Source: JAFAQB01 sp046724555 (lineage in GTDB: Archaea; Thermoproteota; Nitrososphaeria; Nitrososphaerales; Nitrososphaeraceae). From it: DNA of 7,717 bases. Shown piece by piece: positions 1 to 6,179 of this stretch. Under the pieces are notes generated by a model. It did no database searches. It saw only the letters and a list, made by a program, of their open reading frames with translations, and was not told the DNA's origin. Position 1 is the stretch's first letter. Every line of letters begins with the position of its first letter. The stretch is taken from positions 1 to 7,717 of the forward strand of contig JBKOWU010000340.1 of the NCBI GenBank assembly GCA_046724555.1. Direction: 5' to 3'. The position numbers were made by a program, and so were the translations under genes.

Positions 1-2
1 CA

Positions 3-1055
<1,053 letters not shown>

Positions 1056-1061
<6 letters not shown>

Positions 1062-1083
1062 GGACAAGAAATTCCCCTCATTT
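1056..1083 (+). terminator. Possible hairpin terminator after the hydrolase
   Basis: AAATGAGG (1056-1063, overlapping the TGA stop) and CCTCATTT (1076-1083) form an 8-bp perfect stem with a 12-nt loop, followed by one more T and then GCAGC. It lies exactly at the gene end. Archaeal termination depends mainly on T-rich tracts, and the T-run here is short, so the role is tentative. Confidence 0.3.
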
Positions 1084-1156
1084 TGCAGCAAGTATTGAGC
1101 GCCGCTCATGGGACTGACTTGAAATCTAACATATGCATTACAGAGATGAGCCTAGA

Positions 1157-1234
1157 TCAAGTAATCAAAATTCTAGGTTCTTTTGATTCCTCTTCATCAC
1201 CTTCACTAGATGATTTTGGCTTCTCTTTAGACTT
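1157..1234 (-). pseudogene. Detached acidic/basic C-terminal tail of the gene at 1235-1477
   Basis: Directly past the TAG at 1235-1237, the same minus-strand frame continues for 25 codons to a TGA at 1157-1159: KSKEKPKSSSEG, then DEEESKEP, then RILIT. The strongly K/E/S-biased composition is typical of a flexible protein tail and unlike random AT-rich noncoding DNA. The simplest reading is that the upstream gene once ran through this segment and a point mutation created the amber stop. Readthrough or a sequencing error are alternatives. Confidence 0.5.
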
Positions 1235-1477
1235 CTAAGATACGAACCTGATAGCATCATCTACTACTGTGGTATTTGTTAACAGTTCGAGTTTCATTGA
1301 ATAGCACTCTTTAGCCAGTGATAATGCCTGTATCTTTTCTCTCATGTCTTCAGTATTATTCGCTGTATTCCATGCTTCTCTTGTTATTGCATTTAATCCA
1401 ACAAGACATTTCTCATATTCTTCTGGCAGCCGCTCATCAATGTACCATCTGATGTTAGCCTTGGCTTCATTCCTCAA
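1235..1477 (-). CDS. Small helical hypothetical protein, probably shortened by a nonsense codon
   Basis: I do not recognise a named family. The 80-residue product is rich in charged residues and predicted mostly helical (EAKANIRWYIDER, REKIQALSLAKECYSMKLELL), soluble, without signal peptide or membrane segment. The start is weak: TTG at 1477 is the only usual initiator in the frame, which is open to a TAG at 1502-1504 (RVNRDISYL lies just before TTG). Beyond that TAG the frame is open back to an ATG at 1537 (MYTHYGPLFHN), but whether that piece belongs to the gene is unclear. A charged tail continues past the terminal TAG. It may be a working short protein or a remnant of a gene of about 105-125 codons. 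It converges on the upstream hydrolase and diverges from the DUF2334 gene. Confidence 0.5.
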   Translation of the reverse strand: MRNEAKANIRWYIDERLPEEYEKCLVGLNAITREAWNTANNTEDMREKIQALSLAKECYSMKLELLTNTTVVDDAIRFVS

Positions 1478-1634
1478 ATATGATATGTCTCTATTTACTC
1501 TCTAATTATGAAACAAAGGCCCATAATGCGTATACATATCTACAAGCACATCAGAAAAAATAAGTACAAAGAAAAATAGTCAATGATAGATACTTTACTT
1601 CTATTTTCACTGCTGAAATGCGGTACCATGAAAC

Positions 1635-1646
1635 GTATAATAATAT
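1635..1646 (+). promoter_or_regulatory. TATA-box-like element for the DUF2334 gene
   Basis: GTATAATAATAT lies about 20-30 bp before the ATG at 1665. At usual archaeal spacing (TATA about 26 bp before the transcription start), the mRNA would begin at or just before the start codon, giving a leaderless transcript. No Shine-Dalgarno is visible. Confidence 0.45.
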
Positions 1647-1664
1647 TGGATGCTGTTCTAGCAT

Positions 1665-2423
1665 ATGCCGAATTTGTCAGAGCAACAACAAACTCATCCG
1701 CGATTAGGAGTAGTCACTATACATGATGCATGCCCAGCTTTTTCTGCAAAAATATTCGAATCAGCTGATGAACTGGAGAGACTAAACATAAAATACAATA
1801 TTGCATTGATACCATTCTTTAACGAAAAGGAAGACCTTCCCAGATTCCCTGAATTTGTTGATAAGATCAAATCATACAAGAACTGTGAAATTGTTTTGCA
1901 TGGTTTTTATCATGAGATGAAAAATGGTCAATTCGATAACTTTCATACAACTAAAGAAGCAGATGCAGAAGAACAGATACGTGCAGGACTAGAGATATTC
2001 CACGAAATAGGAATAAACACCAATGTGTTTATACCACCAGCATGGAAATTAAATAATAGCTCTATCAAAGTATTAGAAAAGTTAGCATTCAAATTAGCAG
2101 AAGAGCAGGAGGAATATTTGCTGTTACTTTCGCAACAAGAGTTTAAAAAAATAAAACTGCCAAAGGTCTTAAACTGGGATTCTACTGGCTATCCGGAAAA
2201 GAATATTGTGAATGTGGGCAGAGATGAAAGAGCCTTCAAATTGGACATAAAAGAAAGACCACGTATTATTAGAATAGCTTTGCACCCAAGAGACCCTGCA
2301 GAAGCAATAGAAGACCAAAAACAAATGATATCTATACTAAAGGATAGTGGTTACCATATACCAACATATACAGAACTTATACCCAAGTTAGAAGAATTAG
2401 CCCCATCAACACGACTAGATTGA
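1665..2423 (+). CDS. DUF2334 polysaccharide-deacetylase-like protein
   Basis: The 252-residue protein has the layout of the DUF2334 branch of the polysaccharide-deacetylase (NodB-fold) superfamily, metal-dependent enzymes that remove N-acetyl or similar groups from glycans. Visible motifs are TIHDACP with His20-Asp21 at the end of the first strand, HGFYH with His79 and His83 as likely metal ligands, FIPPAW (122-127), and ALHPRD (205-210) near the C-terminus with the family's conserved His. The length is normal and no lesion is seen. There is no signal peptide, so the protein is probably cytoplasmic. ATG 1665 is the first possible start, because a TAG lies two codons upstream at 1659. The gene appears monocistronic. 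The substrate in archaea is unknown; surface-glycan or glycolipid trimming is only inference. Confidence 0.88.
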   Translation: MPNLSEQQQTHPRLGVVTIHDACPAFSAKIFESADELERLNIKYNIALIPFFNEKEDLPRFPEFVDKIKSYKNCEIVLHGFYHEMKNGQFDNFHTTKEADAEEQIRAGLEIFHEIGINTNVFIPPAWKLNNSSIKVLEKLAFKLAEEQEEYLLLLSQQEFKKIKLPKVLNWDSTGYPEKNIVNVGRDERAFKLDIKERPRIIRIALHPRDPAEAIEDQKQMISILKDSGYHIPTYTELIPKLEELAPSTRLD

Positions 2424-2463
2424 ATAATATTCTTATATCCTACCTAAAGTCATTATCGTGATA

Positions 2464-2639
2464 CTACCCAATTACTCTTCTTCCATCTTCAATCTTTATC
2501 CATAGTATAGCATGGTCATTGTCAATAGAAACATCAACAAGCCATCCGGTACAACTAGTCAAATCTGTATTTTCGTATCCTTACTTTCATTATTAATAAC
2601 CAGATGCTGTATCTGGCTAAGACTCAGCTCATGTTCCAT
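2464..2639 (-). pseudogene. Frameshifted small gene fragment, N-terminal beta-rich module
   Basis: An ATG at 2639 opens 26 codons beginning MEHELSLSQIQHLVINNE, ending at a TGA (2559-2561). In the next frame, overlapping from 2580, the message continues as LTSCTGWLVDVSID and then NDHAILWIKIEDGRRVIG to a TAG at 2464-2466. A one-base deletion in the overlap (2562-2580) accounts for both halves, so this looks like one broken gene. The GWLVDVSID...AILWIK.EDG pattern reminds me of the N-terminus of some archaeal family-B DNA polymerases, where a YHP-type segment follows; here YHDNDF follows the TAG in frame. That assignment is weak. A TATA-like AACATATAGAAA lies about 35 bp upstream on the minus strand. 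Confidence 0.45.
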
Positions 2640-2725
2640 TTATTGTTGATATCTGCGTCTTTAACAGTTTCTATATGTTTTCTTTAACGTTCCTTCTGTT
2701 GTTAAGAACCACAAAACAATTATTA

Positions 2726-2913
2726 TTATCTACTTAAAGTCGGCACACCTGTGTTAGAATCTAAGAAGAGACTGCTTACAGGCTTGTGTCTACTATCAAA
2801 GTCAAACATACTAGCAATAGAACCAGCTTTTGCGTCAGACGAATGATCTCCAATACGTTGCCATCAAGCCAATTGTCCTCAATAAATCGCAGCGACAAGA
2901 TATCAAAATAATT
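2726..2913 (-). pseudogene. C-terminal remnant of a phospholipase C-type phosphoesterase
   Basis: Minus-strand codons from 2913 read YFDILSLRFIEDNWLDG. After a one-base frame change near 2855-2866 the message continues QRIGDHSSDAKAGSIASMF, DFDSRHKPVSSLFLD, SNTGVP and ends in three tandem TAA codons (2720-2728). The LRFIEDNW...DA.AGS...MFDF...LFLD.NTG order matches the C-terminal end of the bacterial/archaeal phospholipase C and acid-phosphatase phosphoesterase family, secreted enzymes that cleave phosphodiesters or phosphomonoesters. The catalytic N-terminal part is absent, and a TGA stops the frame at 2914-2916, so this is a truncated and frameshifted relic. Confidence is good that it was coding and moderate for the family. 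Confidence 0.55.
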
Positions 2914-2925
2914 TCAATTGCATAG

Positions 2926-2938
2926 TTATATTTATTTA
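2926..2938 (+). promoter_or_regulatory. TATA-box-like element for the GlcG-like gene
   Basis: TTATATTTATTTA lies 24-36 bp before the ATG at 2962, giving a predicted leader of only a few bases. The surrounding 50 bp are the most AT-rich stretch before the relatively GC-rich gene. No Shine-Dalgarno is seen. Confidence 0.45.
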
Positions 2939-2961
2939 TTAGTTTATTAACCTGTTCTTAA

Positions 2962-3582
2962 ATGGAAGAAAAGTTACACTATTCCAACTTATGCTGGGAT
3001 TGTGGGTTTATAATGCTACTTATATTCTTTGGACTGGGAGTTTTTTCTCTGTCATCCATGACGAATAGTGCCAAAGCTATAGATAATCAATCAGGCTCGA
3101 CGGTTCTAAACACTCAGCGAATCCTTCCACTAGGAGTCGCTCAACAGTTAGCCACGGCCACACAAATGTACTGCAAAGATAAAGGCTATTCTGTCACCGT
3201 TTCCGTGTTGAATCGCGACGGAGTTGATATTTTGCTTGCTAGAGGCGACGGAACGACCGGCGCCACAGTCGAGGTTGCACGAGAAAAAGCATACGCTGCT
3301 GCTGGCTTCCAGTCGCCGACATCAGCAATGGAAGAACGGGCCAAGACCACCAATCCTGGGATAATTGCAATCGATCGATTCGCAGTCCTACCCGGTGGCC
3401 TCCCCATCAAAGCAGGTGGCGAACTCGTCGGTGGTATAGGCGTAAGTGGTGCGCCTAGTGGAACAATCGATGAGCAGTGTGCCAATGCAGGAATTGCGGC
3501 GATTGCCTCAAGCCTATCCAACACGAATACTAACAATAGCACAAACATCAATAACAACTCATCCGGCATCAACTCTGGTTAG
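2962..3582 (+). CDS. Secreted or anchored GlcG/HbpS-like (DUF336) protein
   Basis: 206 residues. Residues 15-38 form a hydrophobic signal peptide or N-terminal anchor ending near NSAKA. A GlcG/HbpS-like domain covers about 58-182, with VSVLNRDGVDILLARGDG, a helix around VEVAREKAYAAAGF, PGGLPIKAGGELVGGIGVSG, and a C-terminal helix (DEQCANAGIAAIAS). The tail from 186 is Asn/Thr/Ser-rich and probably disordered. HbpS in Streptomyces binds haem and acts outside the cell with a sensor kinase; GlcG accompanies glycolate oxidase. Neither partner is present here, so the role (haem or redox-ligand binding at the cell surface) is inferred. The coding body is clearly richer in G/C, with codons such as CGC, CGA, GGC and ACC, than its AT-rich neighbours, which suggests acquisition from elsewhere. 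The start is ATG at 2962, with the TATA-like box at 2926-2938. Confidence 0.87.
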   Translation: MEEKLHYSNLCWDCGFIMLLIFFGLGVFSLSSMTNSAKAIDNQSGSTVLNTQRILPLGVAQQLATATQMYCKDKGYSVTVSVLNRDGVDILLARGDGTTGATVEVAREKAYAAAGFQSPTSAMEERAKTTNPGIIAIDRFAVLPGGLPIKAGGELVGGIGVSGAPSGTIDEQCANAGIAAIASSLSNTNTNNSTNINNNSSGINSG

Positions 3583-3583
3583 A

Positions 3584-3739
3584 GCCTTAATTAAGCACTC
3601 ATATCAGTTTGGGCCTGCCAAGCTGAATAACTCCATCCAGAGCAGCCAATGAACTTTAAAGTCGCATAGAGCAGGATTAAGCCTGATACTGCAAGGGTTA
3701 CTAAATAACCTTGGAGCATATCATATCCTGGGTTCGAAT
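3584..3739 (+). pseudogene. Disrupted 5' part of the HExxH gene
   Basis: The frame of the HExxH gene is open and protein-like well before its ATG at 3740. From 3653 it reads TLKSHRAGLSLILQ, GLLNNLGAYHILGSN and runs directly into MIILNRR. Before that, behind a TGA at 3650-3652, the same frame reads ALIKHSYQFGPAKLNNSIQ, SSQ. A CGA-to-TGA change at 3650 would rejoin both parts (..SSQ-R-TLKS..). No ATG, GTG or TTG exists in frame between 3653 and 3740. This piece therefore looks like the cut-off N-terminal region of the downstream gene. It begins right at the GlcG-like stop codon, so any original start may have been lost when the two sequences were joined. Confidence 0.55.
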
Positions 3740-4087
3740 ATGATAATATTAAACAGGAGGATTCTTGATATAATCAGACAAAGTAAATCTAATGAAGAAT
3801 ACAATTCATACCTGTTCATGGTACTTGCTCATGAATATATTCATAGTTTTGGCATCGTAGATGAAATAGAGGTTAGAAACATGACGTATGATCTGTGTAA
3901 ATCCCTGCTCGGAGAAGACCACGTTGCAAGTATAATGGCTAGGTACCAGCCTTGGGCAGTATTTCCGGAACTGAACATTTTTCAAAATAATAATACTAAT
4001 AGGACTAACATTAGTAACAACAGCTTTGAGAAGAACTTTGAAATTGTAAAGAATTTTGATAAGGCTACTCAGTCTTATATTCATTAA
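3740..4087 (+). CDS. HExxH-motif putative zinc metalloprotease-like protein, N-terminally truncated
   Basis: The 115-residue frame has a zinc-binding helix AHEYIHSFGI at about residues 30-39, with His31-Glu32-x-x-His35 as probable metal ligands and catalytic Glu. Asp/Glu residues follow in GIVDEIE, one of which could be the third ligand, though none is certain. The tail (QNNNTNRTNISNN) is low in complexity, and the C-terminus reads KNFDKATQSYIH. There is no signal peptide. ATG 3740 is the first start in the frame, but protein-like sequence continues upstream to 3653 and, past a TGA, to the GlcG stop. The product from 3740 is therefore probably missing at least 30 residues. The metal motif is intact, so residual activity cannot be excluded. 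The natural substrate is unknown; small HExxH proteins of this kind are known to me only as hypothetical proteins. Confidence 0.6.
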   Translation: MIILNRRILDIIRQSKSNEEYNSYLFMVLAHEYIHSFGIVDEIEVRNMTYDLCKSLLGEDHVASIMARYQPWAVFPELNIFQNNNTNRTNISNNSFEKNFEIVKNFDKATQSYIH

Positions 4088-4104
4088 TATTGTTGACCTT
4101 GTAA

Positions 4105-4323
4105 CTTAAATGTCCATGGCATTATGCAGTATTTGATGTTAGAAATGGAAAAGTTTCAGATGCAACAGTATGGGCAACAACCTTAATTCTTATACTGTAA
4201 AAGTAGGAGAGACAAATGGAGATATACTGGTAAATCCAAACGGGAAAAAATGTAATACTTGAACAGAAAGAAGTGCTTATTTTTTACCCCTACACAGTTA
4301 GCGTTAAGACTTATTTGATATAA
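4105..4323 (+). pseudogene. Remnant of a Rieske [2Fe-2S] domain, two frameshifts
   Basis: From 4105 the frame reads LKCPWHYAVFDVRNG, KVSDATVWA. After a one-base loss near 4175 it continues NNLNSYTVKVGETNGDILV, NPNGK, and after one extra A in the A6 run at 4245-4250 it continues NVILEQKEVLIF, YPYTVSVKTYLI to a TAA at 4321-4323. CPWH followed by FDVR.GKV.D and YTVKV...DILV is the second cluster-binding box and following strands of Rieske ferredoxins or oxygenase-type Rieske domains. The first box (C-x-H) is absent because a TAA lies at 4102 and the HExxH gene ends at 4087. With half of the cluster ligands missing and two frame changes, it cannot make a working Rieske protein. Loss of the 5' half plus indels argues for true decay over sequencing error. 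Confidence 0.6.
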
Positions 4324-4325
4324 AC
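4314..4325 (+). promoter_or_regulatory. TATA-box-like element for the PRC-barrel-like gene
   Basis: TTTGATATAAAC lies 18-29 bp before the ATG at 4343 and overlaps the last codons and stop of the decayed Rieske fragment. At normal spacing the transcript would start at or very close to the start codon. Confidence 0.4.
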
Positions 4326-4342
4326 TACCTTGTAAATAGGGT

Positions 4343-4624
4343 ATGTCAGAATATCCTTACGAAGATAAGATTCATAGTGACGACAGGGTCAACTATAAGA
4401 CTGTATATTCAGCAGAGGGAATAAAAATGGGCAAAGTTGAAGCGGCATTTTCAGATTCGTTTATCGTGAAGCTAGAAACTGAAGAAAACAATATGGAGAT
4501 AAAATATGAGATCCCTAGGCTTGAGATATCAACTCTTACAGATGACAGAATTACCCTTAAGTTAAAACGAAATGAAATAGACGAAAAATATGAAACATCA
4601 TCAATCAAGAAAAGCCCAAAATAA
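4343..4624 (+). CDS. Small PRC-barrel-like protein
   Basis: 93 residues. The first two thirds fit a PRC-barrel-like beta fold: YKTVYSAEGIKMGKVEAAF (a strand-turn-strand with the S.EG..MGKV signature), DSFIVKLE, EIKYEIPRLEIS and DRITLKLK. The last 20 residues are charged and probably disordered (NEIDEKYETSS...). PRC-barrel modules serve as small adaptor domains in RNA processing, photosystem assembly and cell-division proteins; stand-alone archaeal copies are common and mostly of unknown role. No signal peptide is seen, so it is probably cytoplasmic. ATG 4343 is preceded in frame by TAG at 4337, which fixes the start. The gene stands alone, with decayed sequence on both sides, and shows no lesion. 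Confidence 0.7.
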   Translation: MSEYPYEDKIHSDDRVNYKTVYSAEGIKMGKVEAAFSDSFIVKLETEENNMEIKYEIPRLEISTLTDDRITLKLKRNEIDEKYETSSIKKSPK

Positions 4625-5013
4625 TGGTTATAATACATATGTATGAATATATATAAACACACATTATAGAGGATTCCATTTATACATTACGAAAATGATA
4701 TTTCACTCCTTGACAATTGTGTCACATTCATGATTGAAGGAGAGGAAAACTTTAGATAAAAATATCAAAAGATCAATGAAGCAAAAAGCTCAATATATAT
4801 AGCAAATTATGATCTGGATCCAAACTTAAGGCTAATAAGAGGAGACACTGTACCACAGTCACTTCAAATACACGGTTTAATTGCATCTCCTTGCAGATCA
4901 GAATCAGAGTCCAAAATAAAAAATTCTGCCAATGATAACTATATCAAACAAAGTAGATATTTTAGGGAGTGAAAAACTGATAATAATCATAATAACTTGT
5001 AAGCAGATGCATT
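4625..5013. other. 389-bp gap, mostly a decayed PLD-like gene
   Basis: The first 45 bp are very AT-rich and include a 12-bp palindrome ATACATATGTAT (4633-4644) followed by a TATA-like AATATATATAAAC (4646-4658). The remainder is the broken phospholipase D-like frame listed separately. The last 40 bp are AT-rich (GATAATAATCATAATAA, 4978-4994) and probably hold the AKR promoter, without a clear TATA box. Confidence 0.5.
4670..4972 (+). pseudogene. N-terminal remnant of a phospholipase D-like protein
   Basis: One frame from 4670 to a TGA at 4970-4972 is interrupted only by TAA at 4757-4759. It reads RIPFIHYENDISLLDNC, VTFMIEGEENFR, stop, KYQKINEAKSSIYIANYD, LDPNLRLIRGD, then TVPQSLQIHG and a low-confidence tail. 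IEG.E.F...Y..I.EAKSSIYIANYDLDPNLRLIR is the typical lead-in of phospholipase D-superfamily proteins, before the first HKD motif. No HxK motif follows, and the sequence after about 4860 no longer resembles the family, so the catalytic part is gone. No start codon is seen at the 5' end. This is a truncated relic with a nonsense mutation. Confidence 0.55.
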
Positions 5014-5844
5014 ATGTCATTTACCATACAATCACGTATCAGACTCAATAATGAAGTTGAGATTCCAAGACTTGGCCTTGGAGTATACCAGTCACCACCT
5101 GGTAGGATAACACAGCGTGTAGTTAGATATGCATTGAATATCGGTTATCAACACATTGATACTGCCTATATATACGGTAATGAGTCAGATATAGGAAAGG
5201 CTGTACTCGAAAGCGGGATCTCAAGAGATGAAGTATTCGTCACTACTAAGCTATGGAATACCAGAGACGTAGGATATGACTCTGCTGTAAAAGCTTGCAA
5301 ACAAAGCTTACTGCGCCTTGGCTTAACGTACATAGATCTTTACTTAATTCACTGGCCAGTACAAGGAATCGGTAACAACACCATAGAGATATGGAAAGCA
5401 ATGGTTAATCTACTACGAGAGGGCAAAGCTAGAGCAATTGGAGTGAGTAATTTTTCAATCGATGACCTAAAACAAATCCTTAATGACTCAGATACTGTAC
5501 CTTCTGTCAACCAAGTAGAATTCCATCCATTTTTATATCAAAAGGATTTGTTATTATTCTGTGAGAAGAATGGCATTCAGCTTGAAGCATATAGTCCATT
5601 AACAAGAGGTAGGAGACTTAACCATCCAACTGTTATTAATATAGCAAAGAAATATGACAACAAAACTCCTGCTCAAATCTTGATACGCTGGAGCTTACAG
5701 CATGATTTGGTTGTTATCCCTAAATCTGTACATGAAGAGCGGATTCTAGAGAATAGCCAGGTATTTGACTTTGAGCTCGAGGATGAAGATATGAAACATT
5801 TAGATTCGTTGAATGAGAATCTCCAAACTGTATTCTTGGATTGA
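5014..5844 (+). CDS. Aldo/keto reductase
   Basis: A complete 276-residue NAD(P)H-dependent oxidoreductase of the AKR superfamily (TIM barrel), which reduces aldehydes or ketones to alcohols in the cytoplasm. The catalytic tetrad is visible: Asp49 and Tyr54 in HIDTAYIYGNE, Lys79 in TTKLWN, and His113 in LIHWP. Cofactor-binding segments follow: GVSNF, NQVEFHP, EAYSPL and IPKSVHEERI, the last contacting the 2'-phosphate of NADPH in many members. Length and motif order resemble the small bacterial 2,5-diketo-gluconate/methylglyoxal reductase-like group. The start is ATG 5014; an out-of-frame ATG at 5007 is ignored. The stop overlaps the next gene in TGATG, so the two form an operon. Physiological substrate unknown; carbonyl detoxification is plausible. 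Confidence 0.93.
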   Translation: MSFTIQSRIRLNNEVEIPRLGLGVYQSPPGRITQRVVRYALNIGYQHIDTAYIYGNESDIGKAVLESGISRDEVFVTTKLWNTRDVGYDSAVKACKQSLLRLGLTYIDLYLIHWPVQGIGNNTIEIWKAMVNLLREGKARAIGVSNFSIDDLKQILNDSDTVPSVNQVEFHPFLYQKDLLLFCEKNGIQLEAYSPLTRGRRLNHPTVINIAKKYDNKTPAQILIRWSLQHDLVVIPKSVHEERILENSQVFDFELEDEDMKHLDSLNENLQTVFLD

Positions 5845-6167
5845 TGTCATTTAAGATCGCAGTAAATGAAGCAGCAGAAACTTATGGTTTCTCACGTTCT
5901 ACTGCGGCATTTCATGTCATCAATGTAATAAAAGACTATAATAAAAGAGGTCAATTGAAGCATGAATTGTATGAGCTGAATTTACAGAAATATGCAATTA
6001 GTCAATTTTGCTCTGGCCATAGAGATGCTGTATGGGCTTTAGTTAAGCTACAAAGCCACGGTATAACAGAAGATCAGATATTGTTATGTGTAAACTGGAG
6101 TATTGAAGGGGAATCACATAAAATCAACTCGCTAGAAGCTACCGCTGATGAGTTTGATAAAAAATAA
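5844..6167 (+). CDS. Small conserved-looking hypothetical protein coupled to the AKR
   Basis: A 107-residue protein starting at ATG 5844, which overlaps the AKR stop by one base (TGATG). A TTG one codon earlier is possible but less likely. I do not recognise a named family. It is predicted mostly helical and soluble. NEAAETYGFSRSTAAFHVINVIKDY (residues about 8-32) has the spacing of a helix-turn-helix, with Ser-Arg-Ser-Thr in the putative recognition-helix start. A basic helix (NKRGQLKHELYELNLQK) follows, and the C-terminal part contains HGITEDQILLCVNW. DNA binding is a guess from this pattern. The overlap implies translational coupling and shared regulation with the reductase. The stop lies 12 bp from the convergent gene's stop. 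Confidence 0.75.
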   Translation: MSFKIAVNEAAETYGFSRSTAAFHVINVIKDYNKRGQLKHELYELNLQKYAISQFCSGHRDAVWALVKLQSHGITEDQILLCVNWSIEGESHKINSLEATADEFDKK

Positions 6168-6179
6168 AAGAATAAAGAT

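Larger units (their letters stand above)
2424..2961. other. 538-bp gap holding two decayed minus-strand genes and the GlcG promoter
   Basis: No intact gene of normal size lies here. Reading all frames shows two stretches of broken but protein-like minus-strand sequence (listed separately at 2464-2639 and 2726-2913) and, at the right end, an AT-rich promoter for the next gene. The 40 bp after the DUF2334 stop and the 86 bp between the two fragments show nothing else I can support. Confidence 0.6.

Noticed and set aside
3186..3572. 128-codon minus-strand frame opposite the GlcG-like gene
   Set aside because: It is the antisense shadow of a GC-richer, well-supported gene. Its composition (Pro/Ala/Ser strings) mirrors the sense codons.
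3446..3652. 68-codon plus-strand frame overlapping the GlcG-like gene as a separate gene
   Set aside because: The part inside the GlcG gene is an out-of-frame shadow. Only the end after 3583 looks coding, and it belongs to the broken HExxH gene.
3719..3745. TATCATAT / ATATGATA inverted repeat around ATG 3740, and a tRNA T-loop-like GGTTCGAAT at 3731-3739
   Set aside because: The T-arm flanks do not pair and no cloverleaf fits. The inverted repeat falls in what was coding sequence (AYHILGSNMII) and is probably coincidence.
4393..4662. Minus-strand 89-codon frame opposite the PRC-barrel-like gene
   Set aside because: It is a shadow frame with a Phe/Ser/Ile-rich composition typical of the antisense of charged-residue codons.
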